This document shows positions 54,958-64,000 of a stretch of DNA of 64,000 nucleotides, piece after piece. Under the pieces are notes generated by a model, which searched no databases, was not told where the DNA came from, and worked only from the letters and a program-made list of their open reading frames with translations. The position numbers and the translations under genes were made by a program. The DNA comes from CBDCYN01 sp965224205. Lineage in GTDB: Bacteria > Planctomycetota > Phycisphaerae > Phycisphaerales > Phycisphaeraceae. The stretch is taken from NCBI GenBank assembly GCA_965224205.1, contig CBDCYN010000027.1, positions 13,456 to 77,455 on the forward strand, in the 5' to 3' direction. Position 1 is the first letter of the stretch, and each line of letters starts with the position of its first letter.

Positions 54958-57285
54958 ATGTCACAACAAATCGATGTCAGTAACCCATTGGCGAAGAAGG
55001 TGCTTCTAATCGGCTGGGACGCGGCGGATTGGAAGCACATCCAGCCGCTGCTCGAGCAGGGGGGGATGCCCACCCTCCAGCGCGTCATGAACGAAGGGGT
55101 CTGGGGCAATATCGCCACGCTCAACCCGATCCTTAGCCCCATGCTGTGGAACTCGATCGCCACCGGCAAACGGCCTTACAAGCACGGTATCCACGGGTTT
55201 ATCGAGCCGATGCCCGATGGCAAGGGCGTACGGCCCTCCACCAGCACCACACGCAAATGCAAAGCGGTCTGGAACATCCTCACCCAGCAGGGCTACAAGA
55301 CCCACCAGGTCGGCTGGTTCTGTTCCCACCCGGCCGAGCCGATCAACGGCGTGTACGTCACCAACATGTATGACCGCGTTTCCACGCTCAAGCCCGATGA
55401 ATGGAAGCTACCCGACAACTGCATCCACCCTAAAGAAGTGGCCGATCAACTCGGGCCGCTGCGCCTGCACCCCACGGAGCTCGAGGCGTCGCACATCCTG
55501 CCGTTCATCCCCAACGCCAAGGACATCGATCAACGCAAAGACCGCCGCCTGACCATGTTCGCCAAGCTGCTGTGTGAGATGATCAACCTCCACTCCGCTA
55601 CCACGTGGGTCATGGAAAACCGGCAGTGGGACTTTATCGCCACATACAACCCCGCGATCGACCACTTCTGCCACGGGTTCATGCCGTACCACCCCCCGAA
55701 GATGCCCAACGTCCGTGAGAAAGACTTCGAGATCTACAAAGACGTGATCACCGGCTGCTACCGGTTCCACGACATGATGCTGGCGCGCATGCTCCAGCTG
55801 GCTGGTGACGACGTGACCGTGATCCTCTGCTCCGATCACGGGTTCCACAGCGACCACCTCCGCCCGGTCGCCACCCCGCATGAGCCGGCCGGCCCGGCGG
55901 TCTGGCACCGCGAGTACGGGGTCATCTGCCTCAAGGGCCCCGGCATCAAGAAGGGCGATCGCCTCTACGGCTCAAGCGTGCTCGACATTACCCCCACCGT
56001 TTTATCTCTATTTGGGCTTCCTTGCGGGGCGGATATGGACGGCAAGCCGCTGGTCCAGGCGTTCGACCGGCCGGTGTGGCCCCGCCGTATCGACTCCTGG
56101 GAACGGGTCGACGGCGACGCCGGGATGCACGCCAAAGACAAGCGCGAAGACCCGTTCGAAGCCCGCGAAGCGATCCAGCAACTCGTCGAGCTCGGTTACA
56201 TCGACAAGCCCGACGACAACCAAGAACGCGCCGCCGCCCAGGCCAAACGCGAAGCCGACTATAACCTCGCCCGGGCCTACCTCGATGGCGGCCTGGCCAA
56301 CGAAGCCATCGAGCTGCTCGAAGCCCTCACCCAAGACAACCCCAACCAATTGCGGTTCGGCCTCCACCTCGCCCAGTGCTACCTGACCACGAAACGGCGA
56401 AACGAGGCACGTCGCATCGTCGAAAACCTGCTCCAACGCGCCCAGGAACATACCGCCTCGACGATCCACCAGCTCGAGCGCCAACGCGGGCGGATCCACC
56501 AGCGAGTCGCCTGGCAAGCCGACGCGGACCTGGCCATCGAACAGGGCCGAGCCCAACGGTTCAACCCTTTTCGACACGACCCGCAGCTCAGCACGACAGC
56601 ACCTGCTGATGACACCCCTCCAGGCAACAACCCGCCGCACCAGCCCCCCCGCCGCGGGGTGCCGCGTATCACCCAAGACATGCTCAAGCGGGCCGACCAG
56701 CGGATCGACGCCCTCCAACGCCGCCTGCGCAACCTCGACGTGCGGGTCACCCCGCGGTCACTGCTGATGCTGGGGATCCTCGAATATTACGACCGTCGCA
56801 TCGACCAGTCGCTGCAGTACCTCCAGAAGGCCGAGCAAGCCGAGCCGCGCCTACCGGGGTTGCACAACCAGATCGGCCGGGTCTACCTGCGGATGAAGCG
56901 GTGGGAAGACGCCCTGCGGTCGTTCCATAAAGCCTTGGAGATCGACGGCGACAGCGCGGTCGCTCACGACGGGATCGCCGCGTCGCTGCTACGCCTCGGC
57001 AAACCCACCGCCGCCGCCGAGCACGCGCTGATCGCGGTGGGGCTGCTGCACCACTTCCCCCGCGCCCATTTCAGGCTCGGCGTAGCGTTAACGAAACTCC
57101 GCATGTACGAGGCAGCGATCGAAGCGTTCGAGACCTGTATCAAACTTGCCCCTCAAGCGATCGCTCCTCGCCGCCGACTGGCGGCGATCTATACCCACCG
57201 CCTCCACCGGCCCGACCTGGCCGCTGAGCACCTCAACAAAATCGAGTTCATCCGTCGGGCCTGCGACAAGACGACCTCGCCATAG
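54958..57285 (+). CDS. Type I phosphodiesterase/nucleotide pyrophosphatase-like protein with TPR
   Basis: The N-terminal part (about 12-400) belongs to the alkaline-phosphatase superfamily: LLIGWDAADWKHIQPL (metal-binding Asp near 21), NPILSPMLWNSIATGKRPY (nucleophile Thr or Ser near 58-66) and VILCSDHGFHSDHLRP with the later metal-binding DH. About 340 residues of tetratricopeptide-like repeats follow, such as YNLARAYLDGGLANEAIELLE and YYDRRIDQSLQYLQKAEQ and RLGVALTKLRMYEAAIEAFE. Such proteins are frequent in planctomycetes; the substrate is unknown. It lacks an obvious signal peptide, so it may act in the cytoplasm. It is monocistronic by spacing. Confidence 0.85.
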   Translation: MSQQIDVSNPLAKKVLLIGWDAADWKHIQPLLEQGGMPTLQRVMNEGVWGNIATLNPILSPMLWNSIATGKRPYKHGIHGFIEPMPDGKGVRPSTSTTRKCKAVWNILTQQGYKTHQVGWFCSHPAEPINGVYVTNMYDRVSTLKPDEWKLPDNCIHPKEVADQLGPLRLHPTELEASHILPFIPNAKDIDQRKDRRLTMFAKLLCEMINLHSATTWVMENRQWDFIATYNPAIDHFCHGFMPYHPPKMPNVREKDFEIYKDVITGCYRFHDMMLARMLQLAGDDVTVILCSDHGFHSDHLRPVATPHEPAGPAVWHREYGVICLKGPGIKKGDRLYGSSVLDITPTVLSLFGLPCGADMDGKPLVQAFDRPVWPRRIDSWERVDGDAGMHAKDKREDPFEAREAIQQLVELGYIDKPDDNQERAAAQAKREADYNLARAYLDGGLANEAIELLEALTQDNPNQLRFGLHLAQCYLTTKRRNEARRIVENLLQRAQEHTASTIHQLERQRGRIHQRVAWQADADLAIEQGRAQRFNPFRHDPQLSTTAPADDTPPGNNPPHQPPRRGVPRITQDMLKRADQRIDALQRRLRNLDVRVTPRSLLMLGILEYYDRRIDQSLQYLQKAEQAEPRLPGLHNQIGRVYLRMKRWEDALRSFHKALEIDGDSAVAHDGIAASLLRLGKPTAAAEHALIAVGLLHHFPRAHFRLGVALTKLRMYEAAIEAFETCIKLAPQAIAPRRRLAAIYTHRLHRPDLAAEHLNKIEFIRRACDKTTSP

Positions 57286-57459
57286 GCCCGTCAATCAAAA
57301 ATAAGAGCACCGCGTCTGAGGTGTATTAGACGCTGATCACTTCCTGGCCGGGTTTATGAACGTGTGTCGCCCTCTCGTCCACAGGGAGTATCAGCTTTCC
57401 AGCTGCGGTCAGGCCTGGCCGCAGCACCACCGACGACGAACCCAAACACCACACACGAG

Positions 57460-59622
57460 CTACTTCAGCAGCATCTCAACCACATGCGAGGTCGGCAGCG
57501 CCAGGGCCCCGTGGGCCTTGGCGGCTTCTTGAGCCAGTTCGCCCCTGCTGGTCTTCACGAGGTTCAGCAGCGCCTCGATCTGGTTTTCCGTTAGCAGGTT
57601 CCCGTGCAGCTCGGCGGACTCGGCCAGGCTGCCCAGCAGCGCGACACGAGTGCGCATCGGACGCACCACGTCTAGTGCCGCTTCGACGACAGCCCGCTGA
57701 GCGTCGGGGTTGTTGATCATTGCCAGGGCCGCCGCGGCTTGGGTCACCACCGACGGCCTCTTATCGTCAAGGGCCAGCCGTAGCGCCGGCTGGGCGTCAG
57801 CCACATTGAAGACCGGGTCGTCACGGCGGGCGATCTCGCGCAGCAGCCCCAACGCCGTAGACGCGTACGACAAGGCTTCTTCGGAGGTGAACTCTTTGCC
57901 GGTGTACTCACGGATAGCCTTGAGGATCGCCCCATGCAGCTCGTTCTGGTCCGTGGACCGGATCACCGAAGAGATCCGGTCCGCGTCCTTGGTGGTCTGG
58001 GTCAGCTCGATCTGCACCCCCAGCGACACCACCGCGACGATCGGGACGTTGGACAGCTTGTAGTTGCCCGCGGTCTGACGGCGCACGAGCTGCAGCTCCT
58101 CGGCGCTGTGCTCAGCGGTGACGATCAGGTCCACCCCCGGCATGATATTGACCTCGTCAGCCAGGTCTTCGACGCCCATCCCCCCATAGGCTTCGAACCC
58201 CAGGCTCTGGAGGGTCGAGATCAGCAGGTTGATTGATTCCTGGTCCTTGGCCAAGACCAGCGCGTACTGGACCGTGCTCTGGCGGACCGCCTCGGCCAGG
58301 ACGGGGACCACCCGGTGACTGCCAGGGAACTGCGACTTCGGCTGGGCGTCGGTGACCGCGAACGCCGCGGAGAACCTCACCCGCCGGTCGGGGTATGAGA
58401 TCGCCCGCAGCAACGGGCCGCTGTCACCCTCTTGATCGATCAGGGCCGCTTTACCGGCGGTGACCGACAGGGCCGCGATCGCGTCCAGGGCCAAGTTCAT
58501 ATCGTTGTCTCGAAGCGCATGATTAAGAACATCGTGTTGACGCGGCGGCCCGGCCATCTCTAGATAGAACTGGGGCGGGTGCAGGTGTTTGGGGTAGCTA
58601 AGATCCTCGGCGCCGTCGGGCAGGCGGTTCTCGCGTCGCAGGTTGGCCATCAGCCACAGGCTCAAAGCCTCGTCCATATCGCGGTGGAGCGTCAGGGCGG
58701 ATTTCGCCGCCTGCATCGCCAGGGCATCGCCAAAGATCTCGCCCGGCACCTCGATCGGGATCAACCCCGCCTCGTCATCATACCGCCACACCACCCCCGA
58801 TCCGGTCTCCTGATCGACCTGCGGGATCGGCCCGGCGGTCGATGATTCGTAACGCCGAACACTCAACAAGAAGTAAAGATCCGCTGCGGATATGCTGGGA
58901 GGAGCCTGGTCCGCGAGTTTTTCATACGCCGCCTGAACCACAGTCCTCACGGTCGGGTCGGTATCCTCGGCCTCGAGCGTCTGCTTTAAAGACGGCAATG
59001 CTTCGGGATAGCCGATCTCAGCCAACACGCGGGCGACCTGGCCCATCGGCACCGGTTCGAGGTGGGGCAGGGCGATTGAGAGGGGGTAGACCATCGGCCG
59101 GCCGATCGCGGCGATCGCGGCGATGACATAAGGGTGCAGCTTCTCCTGGCGGTCGTCGAGCAGCACCGCTAGCAGGTGCGGCGCCGAATACTGACCCGCC
59201 GCACGGAGGCGCTCGACCGCGTTGAGGTTGGTGCGCATCCCTTCGCTGAGTTTCTGGATATCGGCGATGATCCGAGCGGGGTCGCGGCTGCGGCTGATCT
59301 GCGCAGCGAGGATACGTTCGGCGATCGCCGTGGCGGTCGTTTCGACCTGCGGCATCCGCTCGGCGCGGCGCAGGGTTTTCTCGTAGTCTTCGTAGTCGCT
59401 AGCCTCGACGATATCGAGCAGCTTCGGATCATCGACCCGGCTCAGTAGCGCGTCGCCCGCGGCCGCGGCCAGGTCCGGCCGGGCGATGCGGACGTAGTGA
59501 TTAAAGTCGTTCCAGAGAGAAGCGGGGGCCGTGTCTTGTTCTTGTTGGCCCCAAGCTGTTTGCCCGCCGATAAGGATACATAGATAAAAAAAGATCCCTA
59601 GCGGTACTCGGTGATACACCAT
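57460..59622 (-). CDS. Secreted HEAT-repeat protein with receiver-like segment
   Basis: A signal peptide (about 1-25, ending TAWG) starts the 720-residue product. HEAT-type helical repeats occur at about 160-260 (YVIAAIAAIGRPMVYPLSIA, LPSLKQTLEAEDTDPTVRTVV), about 350-420 and about 590-700 (ALRLALDDKRPSVVTQAAAAL). Between, about 430-560, QYALVLAKDQESINLLISTL, split from LQSLGFEAYGG and PGVDLIVTAEHS, resembles the alpha/beta fold of a response-regulator receiver domain, which is unexpected in an exported protein; the phosphoacceptor Asp is not clear. No function is known. Neighbours give no clue. Confidence 0.65.
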   Translation of the reverse strand: MVYHRVPLGIFFYLCILIGGQTAWGQQEQDTAPASLWNDFNHYVRIARPDLAAAAGDALLSRVDDPKLLDIVEASDYEDYEKTLRRAERMPQVETTATAIAERILAAQISRSRDPARIIADIQKLSEGMRTNLNAVERLRAAGQYSAPHLLAVLLDDRQEKLHPYVIAAIAAIGRPMVYPLSIALPHLEPVPMGQVARVLAEIGYPEALPSLKQTLEAEDTDPTVRTVVQAAYEKLADQAPPSISAADLYFLLSVRRYESSTAGPIPQVDQETGSGVVWRYDDEAGLIPIEVPGEIFGDALAMQAAKSALTLHRDMDEALSLWLMANLRRENRLPDGAEDLSYPKHLHPPQFYLEMAGPPRQHDVLNHALRDNDMNLALDAIAALSVTAGKAALIDQEGDSGPLLRAISYPDRRVRFSAAFAVTDAQPKSQFPGSHRVVPVLAEAVRQSTVQYALVLAKDQESINLLISTLQSLGFEAYGGMGVEDLADEVNIMPGVDLIVTAEHSAEELQLVRRQTAGNYKLSNVPIVAVVSLGVQIELTQTTKDADRISSVIRSTDQNELHGAILKAIREYTGKEFTSEEALSYASTALGLLREIARRDDPVFNVADAQPALRLALDDKRPSVVTQAAAALAMINNPDAQRAVVEAALDVVRPMRTRVALLGSLAESAELHGNLLTENQIEALLNLVKTSRGELAQEAAKAHGALALPTSHVVEMLLK

Positions 59623-60059
59623 CGATACACTCCCAACAGGCTGGTCTTAGATCGTAGCGCGCAAATATCGCACGGAACATCAGCACTTTAGCACACCGCG
59701 TGGCGCCGTCAACCGCATCTTCATCGTGGCCAAGATCGGGTTGAACGGTGCTTGAAATACAGGGTCAAGCCGGTTCGGCCACGTCGCGACGTGACTGTCA
59801 GCCGGAGGTTATGTTCTTTCAGCCGTCATGATCGACCGATGATCCATCCATGTAATCACGGCAACTCATGACCGTGTGGCGGGTCGGCTGACGGGGAGAT
59901 GTTAAAGGAAGCACGGTTTTTTCGTGCCCGGCAGGTATAATCTCATGGTAGGCCACCTGACGGTCTCGTTCGCCCGTCTCAGGATGGGGATGTAGCGGTT
60001 CACACCAAGCTCAACGCTGAATTGGATGTAGGTTTGCACTCTGGACAGGATCCATCGTT
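59623..60059. other. Intergenic region before ilvB
   Basis: 437 bp between divergent genes. TATAAT lies at 59936-59941 about 120 bp before the ilvB ATG, but its -35 is poor. GCACGGTTTTTTCGTGC (59911-59927) is a small hairpin near it. No leader peptide rich in Leu, Val or Ile was recognised. Confidence 0.4.
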
Positions 60060-61847
60060 ATGACAAGAAAACAGAGCCTCAACGCTGACGAGTTGTCGAC
60101 CCATACCAGCCCGGTGACCGACCGCTTCGTCGGGATGACCGGGGCGCAGGTCTTCCATGAAATGATGCGTTTCCACGAGGTCAAACACATCTTCGGCTAC
60201 CCGGGCGGCGCGATCCTGCCGGTGTTCGACGCGATCTACGAGAGCCCGCACTTTAAGTTCATCCTCACCCGCCACGAACAGGGCGCCGGGCACATGGCCG
60301 AGGGCTACGCCCGTGCCTCCGGCAAGCCGGGGGTCGTGCTCGTCACGTCCGGCCCTGGCGCGACCAACACGGTCACCCCCCTCCAAGACGCACTGATGGA
60401 CGGCACGCCGATCGTCGTATTCTCCGGGCAGGTCGCCACCTTTGCCATCGGCACCGACGCGTTCCAGGAAGCCGACGTGACCGGCATCACCCGACCGTGC
60501 ACGAAGTGGAACGTGCTGGTCAAAGACGTCCGCGACATCCCCCGCCGGATCAATGAGGCGTTCCACATCGCCACGACCGGTCGGCCCGGCCCGGTGCTCG
60601 TGGACCTGCCCAAGGACGTGACCGCCGCGATCGTCAACGAACCGGTGCGGTTCGACCCTCACTTGCCGGGGTATCACCTGCGGGAACTGGGCACCTCGTC
60701 AGAGATCGCACGGGCGGCGGAGATGATCAACCGCGCCCAGAAGCCGCTGCTGTATTGCGGGCAGGGCGTGATCCTTTCCGGGGCCAACGAGGTGCTGCGT
60801 CAGGTCGCCGAGAAGGGGCGGATCCCCGTCACGACCACGGTCCAAGGATTGGGCTGTTTCGACGAAACCTCGCCGCTAAGCCTGAAGATGTTGGGGATGC
60901 ACGGGTCGGCCGCGGCCAACTTCGCGATGCAAGAGGCGGACCTGATCATCTCGGTCGGCGCCCGGTTCGATGACCGCGTGACGGGTAGAGTGGTAGACTT
61001 CGCCCCGGCGGCGAGGCGGGCAGAACGAAACGGCACCGGCGGGCTGATCCATTTCGACATCGCCCCCGAGAACATCAACAAGGCGATCCCGGTGACCCTT
61101 GGCGTCGAGGGCGACGCGCGGAAGAACCTGGAATTGATGCTGCCGATGATCGAGTCACCGGACCGAACCGATTGGCTCAAGCAGGTCAGCTCTTGGCAAG
61201 AGAAATACCCGTTCCGCTACCTCGACGATAGCCCCCGGCTCAAACCCCAGGCGGTGATCGAGGAGCTCTACAAGCAGACCCAAGGCGAGGCGGTGATCAC
61301 CACCGGGGTCGGTCAGCACCAGATGTGGGCAGCACAATTCTACCGGTGGCGCTACCCGAGGCAGATGATCACCTCCGGCGGGCTGGGGACGATGGGGTAC
61401 GGCCTGCCTTCGGCCGTGGGGGCGAAGCTGGCGTTGCCCGACAAGACCGTGGTCGATATCGACGGTGACGGGTCGTTCTGCATGACCGGCATGGAGATGA
61501 TCACCGCCGCCCAGTACGGGATCGCGGTCAAGGCGTTGGTCCTTAACAACGACTTCCAGGGCATGGTCAAGCAGTGGCAGGACCTGTTTTACGAAGAGCG
61601 GTACAGCCACACCACCATGCACAACCCCGACTTCAAGAAGCTCGCCGAGGCGATGAACTGCAAGGGCATCCGCTGCGAGAAGAAAGAGGAGCTGCCTGAA
61701 AAGATGCGCGAATTCCTTGAGCACGACGGCCCGGTCCTGGGCGAGTTTGTGGTCGAAAAGAACGAGCACGTCTACCCGATGGTCCCCGCGGGCAAGGCGC
61801 TGCACGAGATGGAGTTCGGGGACGTGTACGATCAGTCGCAGGGCTAA
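60060..61847 (+). CDS. ilvB: Acetolactate synthase large subunit
   Basis: The enzyme condenses two pyruvates (or pyruvate with 2-ketobutyrate) in valine, leucine and isoleucine synthesis. The 595-residue product has the ThDP-binding glutamate in ILTRHEQGAGHMAEGYARA (near 73), the FAD/central domain around VSVGARFDDRVTGR, and the C-terminal ThDP motif DGDGSFCMTGMEMITA then NNDFQGMVKQW. Length is usual. No regulatory subunit (ilvN) follows; a repeat and the thiC riboswitch come next, so it must be elsewhere. A catabolic acetolactate synthase (AlsS) is less likely given the FAD-domain match. Confidence 0.93.
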   Translation: MTRKQSLNADELSTHTSPVTDRFVGMTGAQVFHEMMRFHEVKHIFGYPGGAILPVFDAIYESPHFKFILTRHEQGAGHMAEGYARASGKPGVVLVTSGPGATNTVTPLQDALMDGTPIVVFSGQVATFAIGTDAFQEADVTGITRPCTKWNVLVKDVRDIPRRINEAFHIATTGRPGPVLVDLPKDVTAAIVNEPVRFDPHLPGYHLRELGTSSEIARAAEMINRAQKPLLYCGQGVILSGANEVLRQVAEKGRIPVTTTVQGLGCFDETSPLSLKMLGMHGSAAANFAMQEADLIISVGARFDDRVTGRVVDFAPAARRAERNGTGGLIHFDIAPENINKAIPVTLGVEGDARKNLELMLPMIESPDRTDWLKQVSSWQEKYPFRYLDDSPRLKPQAVIEELYKQTQGEAVITTGVGQHQMWAAQFYRWRYPRQMITSGGLGTMGYGLPSAVGAKLALPDKTVVDIDGDGSFCMTGMEMITAAQYGIAVKALVLNNDFQGMVKQWQDLFYEERYSHTTMHNPDFKKLAEAMNCKGIRCEKKEELPEKMREFLEHDGPVLGEFVVEKNEHVYPMVPAGKALHEMEFGDVYDQSQG

Positions 61848-61925
61848 CAACCCGATGCCCCCTCGCGACGATATGACGCACAACATGGCGAGCTTTCCGT
61901 CAGTGTTTCATGAACACACGATCTA

Positions 61926-62046
61926 GAGCGTTTTCTGCTTGGCCATACGGTAGACGTGGCCAGCCACGACCGCGAGGCAGTGAGTCGACCGCCAAAGGTA
62001 TCTGCATCGGTCTTGTATTCACCGTACACCCGTCGAGAAAACGCTC
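61926..62046. repeat. 121-bp TA-flanked repeat (MITE-like, copy d)
   Basis: TA at 61924-61925 and 62047-62048. Left end GAGCGTTTTCTGCTTGGCC; the right end, reversed, is GAGCGTTTTCTCGACGGG, a clean inverted repeat. CGACCGCGAGGCAGTGAGTC is the core. Copy c at 54760 shares most of its sequence. It lies 36 bp before the TPP riboswitch. Confidence 0.82.
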
Positions 62047-62082
62047 TAGCTTCTGTGAACAGCGATGGGTACAATACTCGCG

Positions 62083-62200
62083 TTCGCTAGGGGTGCTCGC
62101 CCGGTAGATCGTTGGATGGTCCCCAGGCACGTAGGCGCGGCGAGCTGAGAGCAGACCCTTGGAACCTGATCCGGTTGATCCCGGCGTAGGAAAGCGACCG
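62083..62200 (+). promoter_or_regulatory. TPP riboswitch (THI element)
   Basis: AGGGGTGCTCGCC (62089-), CGAGCTGAGAGCAGACCC (62141-), TTGGAACCTGATCCGGTT (62159-) and GGCGTAGGAAAGCG (62182-) are the conserved segments of the TPP aptamer in correct order, with a variable P3-type insert between the first two. It lies about 165 bp before thiC and on the same strand. Binding of thiamine pyrophosphate would repress thiC, as known for this element. No terminator hairpin with a T-run was found between, so control may be at translation. Confidence 0.95.
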
Positions 62201-62366
62201 CAAGACATGACCTCATCGGTGAACACGCGTCGGGGGACCCACCGATAACCGAACGCCGCCTTTCCTGCCGCTACCGTCCCGGAATCAGACTGGATCAGAC
62301 AAGTTCCACCTCACCGTGATGGGTCTGCCACCCCGGTGATGACCGTACCCCTTAAGGAAACAAGTG

Positions 62367-64000
62367 ATGATCAAACCAAGCAACAGCAATCCCCGCGGCA
62401 ACGGCCTGACGGCCGATTCAAATCATGCCCTACCGCCTTTAGGCCACAATCCCGCGACGGCAGCCGAAGGCACCACCCCCGGCAGCTTCGCCAACCCGCC
62501 ACGGATTGCGCCCGGCATCGAGGGCGCGGCGACCTATTCCTCACCCGATACGCCCGGGATGCCCGCGGTGTCCGGTAAAACAGCCTGGGACTTCATGCCT
62601 GCGGACTGGGACCGCGGCTCGAATGGTTCATGGACACTACCCGTGGGGTTCGAGCCCGTCACCCAACTCGAACGTGCCCGGTTGGGCATCATCACACCCC
62701 AGATGCATCACGTCGCCGAGCGTGAACCCCATCTGACCGCCCAACAGGTGGGCGACGAGGTCGCCGCAGGGCGGATGATCATCCCCGCCAACAAGGTGCA
62801 CCTTAAATACCAGCTCGACCCGATGTGCATCGGCCGCGCCGGGCTGACCAAGGTCAACGCGAATATGGGCGCGTCCCCGGTGTCCAGCAGCACGGACGAA
62901 GAGGTCGAGAAGCTGCGCTGGGCCGAGAAATGGGGCGCGGACACGGTCATGGACCTGTCAACCGGCGGCGATCTCGATGCCTGCCGCGAAGCGATTATCC
63001 GCCACAGCACCGTGCCGATCGGAACCGTGCCGATCTACTCGATGATCATCGGCCGGCAGATCGAGGACCTATCCCACGAGATCATCCTCGACGTGCTCGA
63101 GCACCAGGCCCGCCAGGGTGTGGATTATTTCACGATCCACGCCGGGGTGCTGCGCGAACACCTGCCTTACGTAAAGGACCGGCTGATCGGGATCGTTAGC
63201 CGTGGCGGGTCGCTATTGGCCAAGTGGATGCTCCACCACAACCGCCAGAACCCGATGTACGAGTTATGGGACGAGATCTGCGACATCATGCGCCGCTACG
63301 ACGTAAGCTTCTCGATCGGCGACGGCCTGCGACCCGGCGGTTTAGCCGATGCCACGGACGAGGCCCAGCTCGCGGAGCTGCGCACCCTGGGCGAACTCAC
63401 CGAGCGGGCGTGGGCTAAGGGTGTGCAGGTCATGGTCGAGGGCCCGGGGCACGTTTCGTTTGATCAGATCGAATACAACATGAAGCTCCAACGCCGTCTG
63501 TGCCACGGGGCGCCGTTTTACGTGCTCGGACCGCTGGTGACGGATATCTTCCCGGGGTACGACCACATCACCAGCTGCATCGGCGCCACAGCCGCAGGGT
63601 ACCACGGGGCGAGCATGCTCTGCTACGTTACCCCCAAGGAGCACCTTGGGCTGCCGAAAAAGGACGACGTCAAACAGGGATGCATCGCCTATAAAATCGC
63701 CGCCCACGCCGCGGACGTGGCCTTGGGCATCCCCGGCAGCCGGGACCGTGACGATGAGCTGACCAAAGCCCGCGCCGCCTTGAATTGGGAAAAACACTTC
63801 GAGCTGTCGTTCGATCCCGACACCGCCCGGGCGTACCACGACGAAGATCTCGACGTCGACACCGACTTCTGCGCCATGTGCGGCCACGACTGGTGCAGCG
63901 TCCGGATAAGCAAAGAGATCCAGGAATTCGCTTCGGGCAAGGATTCGCAGTACGCGTGGGATCAACCCAAAGTCGCCGCGGCGCTGACGCCCCAGCAGCG
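62367..64000 (+). CDS. thiC: Phosphomethylpyrimidine synthase (3' end outside window)
   Basis: ThiC is a radical SAM enzyme that turns aminoimidazole ribotide into hydroxymethylpyrimidine phosphate for thiamine. The ATG at 62367 is preceded by AAGGAAACAAGTG. About 544 codons are visible, and the frame is open to the edge. GADTVMDLSTGGDLDACRE, MVEGPGHVSFDQIEYNM and GPLVTDIFPGYDHITSCIGA are typical of the family, and the cluster motif CAMCGHDWCSVRISKEI (CxxCxxxxC) is complete, so only a short C-terminal part is missing. The N-terminal about 65 residues are low-complexity, and the true start may lie further in. It is controlled by the TPP riboswitch upstream. Confidence 0.95.
   Translation, partial: MIKPSNSNPRGNGLTADSNHALPPLGHNPATAAEGTTPGSFANPPRIAPGIEGAATYSSPDTPGMPAVSGKTAWDFMPADWDRGSNGSWTLPVGFEPVTQLERARLGIITPQMHHVAEREPHLTAQQVGDEVAAGRMIIPANKVHLKYQLDPMCIGRAGLTKVNANMGASPVSSSTDEEVEKLRWAEKWGADTVMDLSTGGDLDACREAIIRHSTVPIGTVPIYSMIIGRQIEDLSHEIILDVLEHQARQGVDYFTIHAGVLREHLPYVKDRLIGIVSRGGSLLAKWMLHHNRQNPMYELWDEICDIMRRYDVSFSIGDGLRPGGLADATDEAQLAELRTLGELTERAWAKGVQVMVEGPGHVSFDQIEYNMKLQRRLCHGAPFYVLGPLVTDIFPGYDHITSCIGATAAGYHGASMLCYVTPKEHLGLPKKDDVKQGCIAYKIAAHAADVALGIPGSRDRDDELTKARAALNWEKHFELSFDPDTARAYHDEDLDVDTDFCAMCGHDWCSVRISKEIQEFASGKDSQYAWDQPKVAAALTPQQ

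Overview
The window looks like a planctomycete chromosome, most likely of the Phycisphaerae. The evidence is GC-rich coding DNA, an exosortase with four PEP-CTERM or VPxPA-CTERM surface proteins, a protein with a planctomycete-type LEPR-XLL N-terminal signal, and short C-terminal zinc ribbons on membrane proteins. The assignment is inferred from gene content; no 16S gene is present.

Layout. 0-18 kb is a stable chromosomal block: the end of an exopolysaccharide/exosortase locus (TPR protein, exosortase-EpsI fusion, Wza-type export lipoprotein), an AmmeMemoRadiSam radical SAM enzyme, an S1-repeat protein (RpsA-like), a membrane protein, an LptF/LptG permease, a GlmU-like protein divergent from glmS, a thioredoxin-like protein and a PEP-CTERM protein with its own terminator. 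19-27 kb holds one IS630-type element, an O-acyltransferase, a GT2 glycosyltransferase, alr, purD and a second PEP-CTERM gene with a clear promoter and terminator.

27.2-40.6 kb is an accessory island. It contains an IS200-like element broken by an IS256-family element, a structured RNA candidate that may be omega-RNA/HEARO-like, two tRNA 3'-half-like modules followed by a strong terminator, and a divergent restriction-modification pair. The endonuclease gene of that pair carries an exact in-frame 564-bp tandem duplication. Further on are an IS21 element with both genes frameshifted, an IS5 element interrupted by two head-to-tail IS630 elements that share one TA, an RNase HII-like gene and an IS3 remnant.

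40.7-64 kb returns to chromosomal genes: a LEPR-XLL Asp-rich surface protein, a chemoreceptor with a C-terminal frameshift, TatA, an MFS-acyltransferase fusion, an ABC-2 permease with a SCO1-like protein, a PEP-CTERM protein, a secreted animal-type heme peroxidase, a phosphodiesterase-TPR protein, a secreted HEAT-repeat protein, acetolactate synthase, and thiC behind a TPP riboswitch. thiC runs off the window.

Two themes link the parts. First, the exosortase probably processes the secreted CTERM proteins found at 14.9, 26.2, 51.1 and 52.9 kb. Second, a dispersed family of 112-bp and 121-bp palindromic elements flanked by TA, with GAGCG ends like those of the IS630 elements, lies in intergenic gaps throughout. 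These look like MITEs mobilised by the resident IS630-type transposase.
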